DNA of 64,000 bases, taken from contig NZ_JAAIYP010000037.1 in NCBI RefSeq assembly GCF_011022235.1, forward strand, positions 124,001 to 188,000, read 5' to 3'. Under the pieces are notes generated by a model that saw nothing but the letters and a program-made list of their open reading frames with translations, did not search any database and was not told the origin of the DNA. Of this stretch, positions 36,598 through 45,804 are shown piece by piece. The position numbers and the translations under genes were made by a program. This stretch comes from Magnetospirillum aberrantis SpK (lineage in GTDB: Bacteria > Pseudomonadota > Alphaproteobacteria > Rhodospirillales > Magnetospirillaceae). How positions within the stretch are numbered: position 1 is the first letter of the stretch; every line of letters begins with the position of its first letter.

Positions 36598-38400
36598 ATG
36601 CACGCCTACCGTACCCACACCTGCGGCCAGCTTCGGATCGAGGATGCCGGCAAGACCGTGCGTCTCTCCGGCTGGGTCCATCGCAAGCGCGACCACGGCA
36701 ATCTGCTGTTCGTCGATCTGCGCGATCATTACGGTTTGACCCAGTGCGTGCTCGACATCTCCAGCGCGGTGTTCGCCACGCTGGAAAAGGCCCGGCCGGA
36801 AAGCGTCATCACCGTCACCGGCAAGGTGGTGGCCCGGACCAACGACACGGTCAACCCCAAGCTGCCGACCGGCGCCATCGAGCTTCAGGTGGCCGAGGTG
36901 GAAATCCAGTCCATCGCCGACGTGCTGCCGATCCAGGTGGCCGGCGACCAGGAATACCCCGAGGATATGCGCCTCAAGTACCGTTTCCTCGACCTGCGCC
37001 GCGAGGACGTGCACGCCAACATGATGCTGCGCTCGCGCGTTATCGCGTATCTGCGCAATGCCATGATCAACCAGGGCTTCACCGAGTTCCAGACGCCGAT
37101 CCTGACCGCGTCGTCGCCCGAAGGTGCCCGCGATTACCTGGTGCCGGCCCGTCTGCACCCCGGTAAGTTCTATGCCCTGCCGCAGGCGCCGCAGCAGTTC
37201 AAGCAATTGCTGATGGTGGCCGGTTTCGACAAGTACTTCCAGATCGCGCCGTGCTTCCGTGACGAGGCGGGGCGCGCCGACCGTTCGCCCGGCGAGTTCT
37301 ACCAGCTCGATTTCGAGATGAGCTACGTCACCCAGGACGACGTGTTCGCCGCCATCGAACCGGTGCTTGAGGGTGTGTTCAAGGAATTCGGCGGCGGCCG
37401 CAAGGTCACCCCGGCGCCGTTCCCGCGCATTCCCTATGCCGAGTCCATGCTGAAATACGGTTCGGACAAGCCCGACCTGCGTAATCCCATCGTCATCGCC
37501 GACGTGACCGAGCCGTTCCGTGGTTCCGGCTTCGGCCTGTTCGCCAAGCTGGTGGACAAGGGCTCGGTCGTGCGTGCCATCCCGGCCCCCGGCGCCGCCA
37601 ACCAGCCGCGCTCGTGGTTCGACAAGCTGAACGAGTGGGCGCGCGAGAACGGTGCCGGCGGTCTTGGCTACATCCAGTTCGCCGCCGATGGTGCCAAGGG
37701 TCCCATCGCCAAGAACCTGGAGCCCGAGCGCATCGCCGCGATCAAGGCTGCCGCCAACCTGAACGACGGCGACGCGGTGTTCTTCGCCTGCGACAAGGAA
37801 CTGCCGGCCGCCAAGTTCGCCGGTCTGGTCCGCACCAAGGTCGGCAACGATCTGGATCTGTTGGAAAAGGATGTCTTCAAGTTCTGCTGGACCGTGGATT
37901 TCCCCATGTACGAGTTGAACGAGGAAACCGGCCTGATCGACTTCAGCCACAACCCGTTCTCCATGCCCCAGGGCGGCATGGAGGCGCTGGAGACCCAGGA
38001 CCCGCTGACCATCAACGCCTATCAGTACGACATCGTCTGCAACGGCGTGGAACTGTCGTCGGGGGCTATTCGTAACCACCGCGCCGACATCATGATCAAG
38101 GCCTTCGGCATCGCCGGCTACGGCCCGGAAGTGGTCGAGGAAAAGTTCGGCGGCATGTTGAACGCCTTCCGCTACGGCGCGCCTCCGCACGGCGGTTCGG
38201 CGCCGGGCGTGGATCGCATCGTCATGTTGCTGGCCGACCAGCCGAATATCCGCGAGGTCATCTTGTTCCCCATGAACCAGCAGGCCCAGGACCTGTTGAT
38301 GGGGGCGCCGGCCGAGGTGGATGCCAGCCGCTGGAAGGAACTGCACATCAAGCCCGACCTGCCGAAGCCGAAAAAGGAAGAGGCCAAGAAGGAAGGCTGA
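36598..38400 (+). CDS. aspS: Aspartyl-tRNA synthetase, probably non-discriminating
   Basis: A 600-residue class IIb synthetase with an N-terminal OB anticodon domain and the bacterial GAD insertion. It has motif 2 [19 protein letters not shown] and motif 3 [13 protein letters not shown]. In the anticodon domain it reads [10 protein letters not shown]. His at this position (Leu in E. coli, RRRDLG) is typical of non-discriminating AspRS that also makes Asp-tRNA-Asn for GatCAB. The Lys-rich C-terminal tail ([12 protein letters not shown]) is an extension. The ATG at 36598 has GGAGA nine bases upstream. Followed by a terminator at 38422. Confidence 0.96.
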   Translation: MHAYRTHTCGQLRIEDAGKTVRLSGWVHRKRDHGNLLFVDLRDHYGLTQCVLDISSAVFATLEKARPESVITVTGKVVARTNDTVNPKLPTGAIELQVAEVEIQSIADVLPIQVAGDQEYPEDMRLKYRFLDLRREDVHANMMLRSRVIAYLRNAMINQGFTEFQTPILTASSPEGARDYLVPARLHPGKFYALPQAPQQFKQLLMVAGFDKYFQIAPCFRDEAGRADRSPGEFYQLDFEMSYVTQDDVFAAIEPVLEGVFKEFGGGRKVTPAPFPRIPYAESMLKYGSDKPDLRNPIVIADVTEPFRGSGFGLFAKLVDKGSVVRAIPAPGAANQPRSWFDKLNEWARENGAGGLGYIQFAADGAKGPIAKNLEPERIAAIKAAANLNDGDAVFFACDKELPAAKFAGLVRTKVGNDLDLLEKDVFKFCWTVDFPMYELNEETGLIDFSHNPFSMPQGGMEALETQDPLTINAYQYDIVCNGVELSSGAIRNHRADIMIKAFGIAGYGPEVVEEKFGGMLNAFRYGAPPHGGSAPGVDRIVMLLADQPNIREVILFPMNQQAQDLLMGAPAEVDASRWKELHIKPDLPKPKKEEAKKEG

Positions 38401-38421
38401 GGACGTTTTGAGTCCGTATGC

Positions 38422-38450
38422 GAAAAGGGGGCCTTTCGGCCCTCTTTTTC
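38422..38450 (+). terminator. Rho-independent terminator of aspS
   Basis: A GC stem (GGGCC / GGCCC) flanked by A-rich and T-rich arms, ending CTTTTTC, lies 22 bases after the aspS stop. The A-run on the 5' side could let it work in both directions. Confidence 0.8.
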
Positions 38451-38603
38451 ATGGTCGCTGACAAAAAACTGAAAACCGGTCATGCTGTTTGTCGTGGATG
38501 GCGTGATCGGCCCTGTCCATCGGTTTGGGGCTCTTGCGCACCTTGATCCGCCGTCCCATCTGCCCAATGCAATCGCCGCGCGCGACTTGGGGGAGGTATG
38601 GCA

Positions 38604-39455
38604 ATGGCACAACCTGTTCCGCGTGACCTTGGCTGGCGGCTGGCTCCGGCCTGGAGCCGTCCGGCCCGTTTCTGGATGGGCTGGCCCGATTTCCGCGACG
38701 ATCAGATGGCGCGCGAGGATTGTCTGGGGCTGGCCGAGTTGCTGGCCGATTACGCGCCGGTTTCGCTGATCTGTTCCAGCCGCGATGCCGCCGGTCTGGC
38801 CTTGCGCACCTCGTCCAACGTCGCCGCGCTGGCCTCAAGCCACGGCGGCTGGCTGATGCGGGCCGAGGCGCCGTTGTGGCTGGTCGACGGCGACGGCCGT
38901 CTGGTGGCCGGGGTGGCCTTTTCGGCGGTGGGGCGCGAGTTGGTGGAACGGGCCGGGGTGCCGGTGCTGGAGCCGCCGGTCGGCTTGCCGCCGGGAATCG
39001 AAGGTGACGGCGAAGGGACCGTGCTGGCCAGTGTACCGCCGGAACGGCGGACCTTGGCCGAAACCGTCCTGCGCGATTGGCTGGGGGTGGAGCGCGTCCT
39101 GTGGCTGGAAGGCGGCGATGCGGCCGGTTCCACCCGCTTCCTGGCGCCCGCTTTGGTGCTGCTGCCGCCGCATCCCGATCTTCATCGCCTGCTCGAAGCG
39201 GCGCGCGACGCCCGTGGCCGCCGTCTGCAACTGGTGGAAATGCCCGCTTCCAAACGCGAAGGGCGTTGTTATGCCGATTGTCTGGTGGCGGGTGACACCG
39301 TGGTCGTTCCCGATTACGAGGATGGCCGCTGTGGCGAGGCGCTGGCCCGTGTCAGTGCCGCCACCTGGGGGCGGCGGATATCGGCTTTTCCCGCGGCGTG
39401 GCTGGCCCCGGCTGGCGCTGGGCTGGGCGGTGTGGTGGCGACGCAGCCAAGCTGA
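38604..39455 (+). CDS. Agmatine deiminase-like protein lacking catalytic residues
   Basis: A 283-residue protein whose whole length can be laid onto the agmatine deiminase (PAD_porph) family. It has RFWMGWP near the N-terminus, DGRLVAGVAFS, GDGEGTVLAS, LGVERVLWLEGG, RFLAPALVLLP and VAGDTVVVPDYED. The residues that do the chemistry appear absent. The RD-x-GP loop reads WLMRAEAPLW. The GHVD segment before RFLAP is replaced by GDAAGST. The C-terminal HC-x-TQ is replaced by GGVVATQ, so there is no nucleophilic Cys. It is therefore probably a pseudoenzyme with a binding or regulatory role. I chose ATG 38604, seven bases after GGGGGAGG. Confidence 0.75.
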   Translation: MAQPVPRDLGWRLAPAWSRPARFWMGWPDFRDDQMAREDCLGLAELLADYAPVSLICSSRDAAGLALRTSSNVAALASSHGGWLMRAEAPLWLVDGDGRLVAGVAFSAVGRELVERAGVPVLEPPVGLPPGIEGDGEGTVLASVPPERRTLAETVLRDWLGVERVLWLEGGDAAGSTRFLAPALVLLPPHPDLHRLLEAARDARGRRLQLVEMPASKREGRCYADCLVAGDTVVVPDYEDGRCGEALARVSAATWGRRISAFPAAWLAPAGAGLGGVVATQPS

Positions 39456-39461
39456 AAGAGC

Positions 39462-39971
39462 TCAGGTGGCCGGTTCGGCCTGACGACGCAACACCGCCAA
39501 AGCGCGTTCGGCGACTGTAAACGTCGGGTCGCGATGGCGGCGCATGAAATCCAGCCGCTGTTCCCATTCCGCCAACAGATCGCGCGGGCGGTTGGGATCG
39601 GCCTTTTGACCGGTCAGCGCCCCGATGGTGTTGTCGTAATCGGGATGCAGTTCGCTGGGGAAGCCGACCGTCTGGTACTCGTGCCACTTCAGGCTGCCCT
39701 CGACGTACAATTCGTGGACGATCTCGGCGAAACGGCGGGGCGAGACGTGGCGCAAATCGTGACGCGGCCGGCGCGGCGGCGGCAGGGCGATGACCGCCGG
39801 CGGTGCCGGCTTGGTGATGACTGCTGGCGGTGCCGGTTTGGCGGCGGGCGGCAAAACGGGGGTGACCGGCACCGGCAACTGGGCGCCGATGTCGGCCGTC
39901 GGTTCCCTCCGCACCGTCGATGGGACGGGGATTGGGATCATGTAACGGGCGATGGTGGCCAGGAAACCCAT
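39462..39971 (-). CDS. Hypothetical protein with proline-rich linker, paralogue of its neighbour
   Basis: A 169-residue protein with no recognised family. A short N-terminal segment leads into a Pro/Ala/Val-rich linker with a KPAPPAVI unit repeated twice (residues 45-62). A C-terminal domain begins RRFAEIVHELYVEGSLKWHEYQ and continues with ADPNRPRDLLAEWEQRLDFMRR. The phrase F/M-A-x-x-V-x-E-L-x-x-EGSL also occurs in the gene just upstream (39986-40267), so the two look like tandem paralogues. Starts at ATG 39971, 14 bases after its neighbour's stop. The domain might bind another protein; function unknown. Confidence 0.65.
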   Translation of the reverse strand: MGFLATIARYMIPIPVPSTVRREPTADIGAQLPVPVTPVLPPAAKPAPPAVITKPAPPAVIALPPPRRPRHDLRHVSPRRFAEIVHELYVEGSLKWHEYQTVGFPSELHPDYDNTIGALTGQKADPNRPRDLLAEWEQRLDFMRRHRDPTFTVAERALAVLRRQAEPAT

Positions 39972-39985
39972 GCCGTCGGTGCGTC

Positions 39986-40267
39986 CTATCGCCGCGACGG
40001 CACGACGGCGGCGACGGTGTCGCCCAACAGGTCGGCCAGTTCCGGTGCGTTAGAAAGTGAACACAATTGTTCGAAGTTCAACGAGCCTTCGGCGAACAAT
40101 TCCCCCACCAGCGACGCCATCTGGTGGCGGGTGGGATGAGCGGGAGCGCGTGGAGGGCTGACCGAAAGCGGCGGAAAGCCGGTCGCGGCGGTGGGCAAGG
40201 CGGTTTGGGGGGCGGTGTCGGCGGACGGCGAGCTGTCTCGCCAGTCGGGAGCGAAGTCGAAAGTCAC
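39986..40267 (-). CDS. Small hypothetical protein, shorter paralogue
   Basis: A 93-residue protein. I chose the GTG at 40267 because a consensus AGGAGGG sits six bases upstream. A disordered Ser/Thr/Pro-rich first half (residues 8-45) leads to a helical domain, HQMASLVGELFAEGSLNFEQL, related to that of the downstream neighbour (39462-39971). First gene of the two-gene unit. The upstream gap (40268-40528) is shared with the divergent eipB gene. Confidence 0.65.
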   Translation of the reverse strand: MTFDFAPDWRDSSPSADTAPQTALPTAATGFPPLSVSPPRAPAHPTRHQMASLVGELFAEGSLNFEQLCSLSNAPELADLLGDTVAAVVPSRR

Positions 40268-40492
40268 GCTGTCCCTCCTGTCGTCGTTGAATGTCCCCCA
40301 GCACTGGAAACCAAGCATGGGCCGTGCCATGTACAAGACCATGACTTCAAACGATTCTATGGTTGGCCCGCTCGGCAATTCCTGCCCGACTCGGCAAAAA
40401 ATGCCGGCCGCTGGGCAGAAACGGCACGGCGGGCATGCGTATTCCTCCCGAGGTCGGATGTGGGAAGGGCTGGTGGCGCGGAACATGCAATG

Positions 40493-40498
40493 TATAAT
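40493..40498 (+). promoter_or_regulatory. Consensus -10 box upstream of eipB
   Basis: TATAAT, a perfect -10 hexamer, lies 30 bases before the eipB start and is preceded by TG. The region 16-18 bases upstream (around 40470) has no good -35, so activity may depend on the -10 alone or on an activator. Confidence 0.45.
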
Positions 40499-40528
40499 GC
40501 CACCAAGTTTTGTTCTGGAGGCCGTTTG

Positions 40529-41332
40529 ATGCTTCGCTCGGTTTGGGCCGCGACCTTGGTCGCGGGATGTGTCGGCGCGGGGGCCGCGAATGCAGGCCCG
40601 ATGGATATGGCGCCGCACCGGGCGGTTTACGCCATGGGGCTGTCGTCGATCAAACCCGGAGCCGGCATCGCCGCCGCCACCGGCACCATGAGCTATGAAT
40701 TCGACGATTCCTGCGATGGCTGGGTGGTGGAGAACCGCATCGCCATCAACTATGCCTACACCGAAGGCGGGCAGGTGCTGTCGACCACCGATTTCATCAC
40801 CTGGGAATCCAAGGACGGTCTGCATTACAAGTTCCGCATGCGCAACACCCGCGACGGTCAGGTGACCGAGGACGTCGAGGGATCGGCCGAACTGAAGGGC
40901 AAGGGACAGGGCGGGGTGGCGCGCTTTACCCGGCCCGAACCGCTGACCGTGCCGTTGCCCAAGGGAACCATGTTCCCGACGGAACATACCTTTCGGTTGT
41001 TGGATGCCGCCAAGTCGGGCGGGCATTCGTTCTGGCGGGTGGTGTTCGACGGTTCCGGCACCGAAGGCCCTTATGAGGTCAACGCCCTGATCGGCGTGCC
41101 GAGCCGGAATCTGGGCGCGGTCGAGGTCAGTCCCTTGCTGGCCTCGGAATCCTGGCCCATGCGTCTGGCGTTCTATCCGGTATCCAGCCCCGACCCGCTG
41201 CCCAATTTCGAGATGGCGCTGGCCTATCATCCCAACGGCGTGACCCAAAGCATCGTCCAGAGCTTCAGGAACTTCAGCCTGTCCGGCAAGTTGCAGAGCG
41301 TCGAGGCGTTGCCGGTCAAACGCTGCCACTGA
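40529..41332 (+). CDS. eipB: EipB/DUF1849 periplasmic envelope-integrity protein
   Basis: A 267-residue secreted protein. The signal peptide runs to about residue 22 (AGAANA). The mature part opens APHRAVYAMGLSSIKPG and contains YEFDDSCDGWVVENR, AINYAYTEGGQ and TTDFITWESKDGL, all characteristic of DUF1849. EipB of Brucella is a spiral beta-barrel periplasmic protein needed for envelope integrity. The family's conserved disulfide is possible here between Cys in DDSCDGW and Cys in the terminal VKRCH. The ATG at 40529 has TGGAGG seven bases upstream and a TATAAT box 30 bases upstream. Confidence 0.9.
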   Translation: MLRSVWAATLVAGCVGAGAANAGPMDMAPHRAVYAMGLSSIKPGAGIAAATGTMSYEFDDSCDGWVVENRIAINYAYTEGGQVLSTTDFITWESKDGLHYKFRMRNTRDGQVTEDVEGSAELKGKGQGGVARFTRPEPLTVPLPKGTMFPTEHTFRLLDAAKSGGHSFWRVVFDGSGTEGPYEVNALIGVPSRNLGAVEVSPLLASESWPMRLAFYPVSSPDPLPNFEMALAYHPNGVTQSIVQSFRNFSLSGKLQSVEALPVKRCH

Positions 41333-41414
41333 GGCCGCCCAGTCTTTCCTTCTTTCGCTTCCCTCGCGGTCCAGGCTGGTGAGGATGCGTCCTGCCAAGC
41401 CAAGAGGAGCATTC

Positions 41415-42443
41415 ATGTCCGAGGCCATCGCCCAACTCGAAGCCGCCATCGCCGATTTCGAGGCCAAGCTTGCCGTCGAACCCGAGGCAGCCTTTCCCGC
41501 CCATGCCGAGGCGTTGTTGAACCTGTCCGCCGCCTTGGTCGAGGCCGAACAACCCGAAGCCGCCCTGGAGGCCGCCGAACAGGGGGTGGAACAGTACCGT
41601 CGGCTGTTCCTGGCCCAACCGGCCGATTTCGCCCTGGAACTGGCCTCGGCCCTCAACAGCCTGTCGATCCGCCTGTCCGAACTGGGCCGCGACGACGATG
41701 GCCGCACCGCTGGCGACGAAGCGTTGGTGCTGGCTCGCAAGGCGGTCGAAATCGTTCCCGATCAGGCGCGTTTCGTTCAGGTTTCGGTGCTGATGAACCA
41801 GTCTGGCCGCTCGTGGCGGGCCGGCCAGTCCCTGCGCGCCATCGAGGAAATGGGCACCGCCGTCGATGTCTTCCGCGACGGCGGCGAGGCGCTTTACTCT
41901 TTCCTGGGTACCCTGGTCGACGCCCTGCACCGCAATGCCATGGCGTTGTCCGAGGCCGGGCGCTGGGACGAGGCGGTCATGGTGCGGCGGATGACCGTCA
42001 AGGCCTTTCCCCCCGAGCATGTTCCCGCGCCGGTCGACCACCTTCTGGCGCTGACCCTGCAACAGGCGGCGTTCGCGCTCAGCCGTGACGGCCATGCCGG
42101 CGAGGCGCTGCCGCTGGTCGAGGAGGCCGCCGAGCTGGCCCGTGCCCTGGCCGAGGCCCAGCCCCAGCAATACCGTTTGTTCCTGGCGCAAAGTCTGGCC
42201 AATCTGGCCAGTCGCCAGCACGAAGCCCACGCCGACGCGGAAGCGTTGGAAACCGCGGTCGAGGCGGTGAACGTCTTCCAGGAAGTGGCCGAGGTGGACG
42301 CCGCCAGCGCCATCGTTCCGTTGGCCGCCACCTTGGAGACCTTCGCCTCGATCCTGGCGACCCTGGGCTATCAAGATCAGGCCCGCAACGTGCTGGCCCA
42401 GCGCGAGCAATTGCAGTCGGCCATGCGTCCCGTCCAGGAATAG
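41415..42443 (+). CDS. TPR-repeat protein
   Basis: A 342-residue all-helical protein composed of about seven tetratricopeptide-like repeats, rich in Ala, Glu and Leu. Representative units are ALLNLSAALVEAEQPEAALEA, LASALNSLSIRLSELGRD, LVDALHRNAMALSEAGRWDEA and LETFASILATLGYQDQA. No signal peptide or membrane segment, so it is a cytoplasmic scaffold or adaptor. The ATG at 41415 has GAGGAG five bases upstream. The layout resembles the eukaryotic-like TPR proteins with (A)LxxLxxxLxxLGRxxEA motifs. The partner is unknown. Confidence 0.85.
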   Translation: MSEAIAQLEAAIADFEAKLAVEPEAAFPAHAEALLNLSAALVEAEQPEAALEAAEQGVEQYRRLFLAQPADFALELASALNSLSIRLSELGRDDDGRTAGDEALVLARKAVEIVPDQARFVQVSVLMNQSGRSWRAGQSLRAIEEMGTAVDVFRDGGEALYSFLGTLVDALHRNAMALSEAGRWDEAVMVRRMTVKAFPPEHVPAPVDHLLALTLQQAAFALSRDGHAGEALPLVEEAAELARALAEAQPQQYRLFLAQSLANLASRQHEAHADAEALETAVEAVNVFQEVAEVDAASAIVPLAATLETFASILATLGYQDQARNVLAQREQLQSAMRPVQE

Positions 42444-42547
42444 GGGCACAAAGAAAACCGGCGGGGGTGGGTCCTGCTTGCCTTTGCGCGGGCGGGTTCG
42501 TAAACTTCCGCCCTTCGTTTTAGCCCCTGCTTAAGGAACGGGTCTCC

Positions 42548-42793
42548 ATGGCCGAGTTGCCGCCCGAAATCGCCGCCATGAGTTTCGAAGACGCCCTGGC
42601 GGAACTGGAACGCATCGTGCGTGCGCTGGAAACCGGCGCCACCCGCTTGGATGACGCCATCAACGCCTATGAACGCGGAGCGTTGCTCAAGCGTCATTGC
42701 GAGGCCAAGCTGAAGGACGCCCAGGCCAAGGTCGAACGCATCTCGTTCGGTCCCGATGGCCAGCCGGCCGTCGAACCGGCCAACATCCAATAA
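42548..42793 (+). CDS. xseB: Exodeoxyribonuclease VII small subunit
   Basis: An 81-residue helical hairpin protein that pairs with XseA to form the single-strand-specific exonuclease VII. MSFEDALAELERIVRALE, GATRLDDAINAYERG and KLKDAQAKVERIS are the conserved XseB segments. First gene of the xseB-ispA-dxs operon common in alphaproteobacteria. The next start lies 16 bases downstream. Confidence 0.96.
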   Translation: MAELPPEIAAMSFEDALAELERIVRALETGATRLDDAINAYERGALLKRHCEAKLKDAQAKVERISFGPDGQPAVEPANIQ

Positions 42794-42809
42794 GCCAAGG
42801 GGACGCGAC

Positions 42810-43709
42810 GTGAGCGGAGATGAACCGGCGCTGGTCGGGGCGTTGAAGGAGGCGGGCGAACGGGTCAACGGCGAACTGGACCGTCTGTTGCCCCTGCCCG
42901 AAGGCCCCGAGGCGCGGGTGGTCGAGGCCATGCGTTATGCCGCCCTTGATGGCGGCAAGCGGCTCAGGCCCTTCCTGGTGCTGCAATCGGCGGCGCTGTT
43001 CAACGTTTCCGCCGCGTCGGCGTTGCGGGTCGCCTGCGCCATCGAGCTGGTGCATTGCTATTCGCTGGTGCATGACGACCTTCCGTGCATGGACGACGAC
43101 GACTTGCGCCGTGGCCGTCCCACCTGCCACAAGGCGTTCGATGAGGAAACCGCGCTGTTGGCCGGTGACGCCCTGTTGACCCGCGCCTTCGAGGTGCTGG
43201 CGGCCGAGGCGACCCATGCCGACCCGGCGGTTCGCTGTCAGTTGGTCAGCGATCTCGCCCATGCTTCGGGGGCGGCGGGCATGGTCGGCGGTCAGATGAT
43301 CGACCTGCGTGCCGCCGGCCTGGACATGGACGTCGCCGCCATCACCCGTCTGCAACAGATGAAGACCGGCCGCCTGATCGGTTTTTCGTGCGAGGCCGGG
43401 GCCGTGTTGGCCAAGGCGTCGCCCAACCTGCGTCTGGCGCTGCGGAACTATGCCCACGACCTGGGGCTCGCCTTCCAGATCGCCGACGACCTGTTGGACG
43501 TGGAAGGCGACACCGCCCAAGTGGGCAAGCGGGTGGGCAAGGACGCCGACGCCGGCAAGGCCACCTTCGTTTCCCTGTTGGGAGGTGAGCGCGCCCGCGC
43601 CCAGGCGCGCCTGTTGGCCGATCAGGCCTGCGCCCATCTCGATCCGTTCGGCGACAAGGCCGACCTGCTGCGCGCGACTGCCCGTTTCGTGGTCGAGCGC
43701 CGGGCCTGA
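42810..43709 (+). CDS. ispA: Farnesyl diphosphate synthase (polyprenyl synthetase)
   Basis: A 299-residue all-helical prenyltransferase that condenses IPP with DMAPP and GPP. The first Asp-rich motif DDLPCMDDDD with downstream Arg residues (RRGRP) and the second motif DDLLD are intact. GGKRLRPFL is the N-terminal IPP-binding segment. I chose the GTG at 42810, preceded by AAGGGGA. Farnesyl chain length is inferred from operon context and family. Its neighbour dxs supplies the precursor pathway. Confidence 0.95.
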   Translation: MSGDEPALVGALKEAGERVNGELDRLLPLPEGPEARVVEAMRYAALDGGKRLRPFLVLQSAALFNVSAASALRVACAIELVHCYSLVHDDLPCMDDDDLRRGRPTCHKAFDEETALLAGDALLTRAFEVLAAEATHADPAVRCQLVSDLAHASGAAGMVGGQMIDLRAAGLDMDVAAITRLQQMKTGRLIGFSCEAGAVLAKASPNLRLALRNYAHDLGLAFQIADDLLDVEGDTAQVGKRVGKDADAGKATFVSLLGGERARAQARLLADQACAHLDPFGDKADLLRATARFVVERRA

Positions 43710-43721
43710 GAGGATTCCTTC

Positions 43722-45653
43722 ATGAGTACGCCATCGCTTCCGTCCGTTTCCCGCCTGCTTGACTCGGTCGACGAGCCCAAGGACATCAAGGGCTTTTCCA
43801 TCGACCAACTGCGCCAACTCGCGGACGAGGTCCGTCACGAGATGATCGAGGCGGTGTCCATCACCGGCGGTCACCTGGGCGCCGGTCTGGGCGTGGTGGA
43901 ATTGACGGTGGCGCTGCATCATGTGTTCGACACGCCTAAGGACAAGCTGATCTGGGACGTCGGCCACCAATGCTATCCGCATAAGATCCTGACCGGGCGC
44001 AAGGGACGTATCCGCACCCTGCGTCAGCCCGGCGGCCTGTCGGGTTTCACCAAGCGCTCGGAAAGCCGATACGACCCGTTCGGCGCCGGCCATTCCTCGA
44101 CCTCGATCTCGGCCGCCCTGGGCATGGCGGTGGGGCGCGACCTCAAGGGGGGCGACTTCAACGTCGTCGCGGTGATCGGCGACGGGGCCATGAGCGCCGG
44201 CATGGTCTACGAGGCCATGAACAACGCCGGGTCCATGGATTCGCGGCTGGTGGTCATCTTGAACGACAACGACATGTCCATCGCGCCGCCGGTGGGCGCC
44301 ATGAGCGCCTATCTGTCGCGGCTGTTGTCGTCGCGTCCCTATCTGTCCATCCGCAGCTTCGCCAAGGATCTGGCCCGCGCCTTGCCGCCGCCCCTGGAAC
44401 GCGCCGCGCGCCGGGCCGAGGAATATGCCCGTGGCTTCGTCTCGGGCGGCGGCACGCTGTTCGAGGAATTGGGTTTTTATTACGTCGGTCCCATCGACGG
44501 CCACAATTTCGAGCATCTGTTGCCGGTGCTGAAGAACGTCCGCGATTCCGAGGATACCAAGCCGGTGCTGATCCATGTGGTGACGCAAAAGGGGCGAGGC
44601 TATCCTCCGGCCGAGGCGGCCGCCGACAAGTACCATGGCGTCGGCAAGTTCGACGTGGTCACCGGTGCCCTGGCCAAGCCCAAGGCCAACGCCCCCAGCT
44701 ATACCTCGGTGTTCGCCCGCGCCCTGTTGGCCGAGGCCAAGCACGACGACCGCGTCGTCGCCATCACCGCCGCCATGCCGGCCGGTACCGGTCTGGACAA
44801 GTTCGCCGAGGCCCATCCCGAACGCTGTTTCGACGTCGGCATCGCCGAACAGCACGCGGTGACCTTTGCCGCCGGTTTGGCCTGCGAGGGGTTCAAGCCG
44901 TTTTGCGCCCTTTATTCGTCGTTTCTGCAACGCGGTTACGATCAGGTCGTGCATGACGTGGCGTTGCAAAAACTGCCGGTGCGTTTCGCCATCGACCGCG
45001 CCGGACTGGTCGGCGCCGATGGCGCCACCCATGCCGGCGCCTATGATCTGGCTTTCCTGGGCTGCATTCCCGAACTGGTGTTCATGTGCCCGGCCAACGA
45101 GGTCGAGCTGATGCATGCGGTGGCCACCGCCGTCGCCTTGGACGACCGGCCGTCGGCGTTCCGGTATCCGCGCGGCGAAGGGGTGGGGCTGGACCTGCCC
45201 GAGCGCGGCGAGGTTCTGCCCATCGGCAAGGGCCGCATCGTGCGGGAAGGCAGCCGCGTCGCCATCCTGTCCTTGGGCACCCGCTTGGCCGAGGCATGCA
45301 AGGCGGCGGAAGATTTGGCGGCGCGCGGCCTGTCCGCCACGGTCGCCGACGCCCGTTTCATGAAGCCGCTGGACGAGGAATTGATCTTGCGTCTTGCCCG
45401 CGAGCATGAAGTTCTGGTCACTGTCGAGGAGGGCTCGGTCGGTGGCTTCGGCAGCCACGTCCTGCATTTCCTGGCGCAAAACGGCGCCCTGGATCGTGGG
45501 CTCAAGGTGCGGCCGTTGGCCTTGCCCGACCGTTTCCTCGACCACGACCAGCCTTTGGCGCAATACGACCAGGCCGGGCTGAACGCCCCGCATATCGTGG
45601 CGACGGTTCTGTCCGCGCTGGGCACCGCCGGTCAGGACGCCGTCGGCGCCTGA
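43722..45653 (+). CDS. dxs: 1-deoxy-D-xylulose-5-phosphate synthase
   Basis: A 643-residue thiamin-diphosphate enzyme that makes DXP from pyruvate and glyceraldehyde 3-phosphate, the first step of the MEP pathway. Present are the N-terminal [21 protein letters not shown], the TPP motif [18 protein letters not shown], and the transketolase pyrimidine domain with [18 protein letters not shown] and [13 protein letters not shown]. It lies 12 bases after ispA, giving coordinated isoprenoid supply. The transcript ends in structured repeat C. Confidence 0.97.
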   Translation: MSTPSLPSVSRLLDSVDEPKDIKGFSIDQLRQLADEVRHEMIEAVSITGGHLGAGLGVVELTVALHHVFDTPKDKLIWDVGHQCYPHKILTGRKGRIRTLRQPGGLSGFTKRSESRYDPFGAGHSSTSISAALGMAVGRDLKGGDFNVVAVIGDGAMSAGMVYEAMNNAGSMDSRLVVILNDNDMSIAPPVGAMSAYLSRLLSSRPYLSIRSFAKDLARALPPPLERAARRAEEYARGFVSGGGTLFEELGFYYVGPIDGHNFEHLLPVLKNVRDSEDTKPVLIHVVTQKGRGYPPAEAAADKYHGVGKFDVVTGALAKPKANAPSYTSVFARALLAEAKHDDRVVAITAAMPAGTGLDKFAEAHPERCFDVGIAEQHAVTFAAGLACEGFKPFCALYSSFLQRGYDQVVHDVALQKLPVRFAIDRAGLVGADGATHAGAYDLAFLGCIPELVFMCPANEVELMHAVATAVALDDRPSAFRYPRGEGVGLDLPERGEVLPIGKGRIVREGSRVAILSLGTRLAEACKAAEDLAARGLSATVADARFMKPLDEELILRLAREHEVLVTVEEGSVGGFGSHVLHFLAQNGALDRGLKVRPLALPDRFLDHDQPLAQYDQAGLNAPHIVATVLSALGTAGQDAVGA

Positions 45654-45660
45654 ACCTTAT

Positions 45661-45795
45661 ACCAAATCCCGGTGAGTAAAACTCACCGGGATTTGGTTAG
45701 GCCCAAGGGGCTGCGCGGCTTATGCCGCGGGAGGCAAGGGTTTCGGAGAAACCCGCCCGCCGCTGAGGGCTTCGGTGATCGGTTCCGATCACCGA
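45661..45795. repeat. Structured interspersed repeat, copy C
   Basis: Fills the convergent gap between dxs and the EmrE-type permease. I: a perfect 17-bp stem 45661-45677/45681-45697 with loop AAA. II: CGCGGC/GCCGCG at 45714-45719/45724-45729 with loop TTAT. III: GGGTTTC/GAAACCC at 45738-45744/45748-45754 with loop GGA. IV: an 11-bp stem at 45772-45782/45785-45795 with loop TT. The linker after stem III, GCCCGCCGCTGAGGGC, corresponds to GCCCGGYGAGGG in the other copies. Stem sequences differ from copies A and B but pairing is retained. Copy C is the best formed. Confidence 0.75.
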
Positions 45796-45804
45796 GACAT
45801 GGTA

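Noticed and set aside
40268-41740. Minus-strand extension of the small gene at 39986 to a 584-codon frame
   Set aside because: It runs antisense through EipB and into the TPR gene. A consensus AGGAGGG before GTG 40267 defines the real start.
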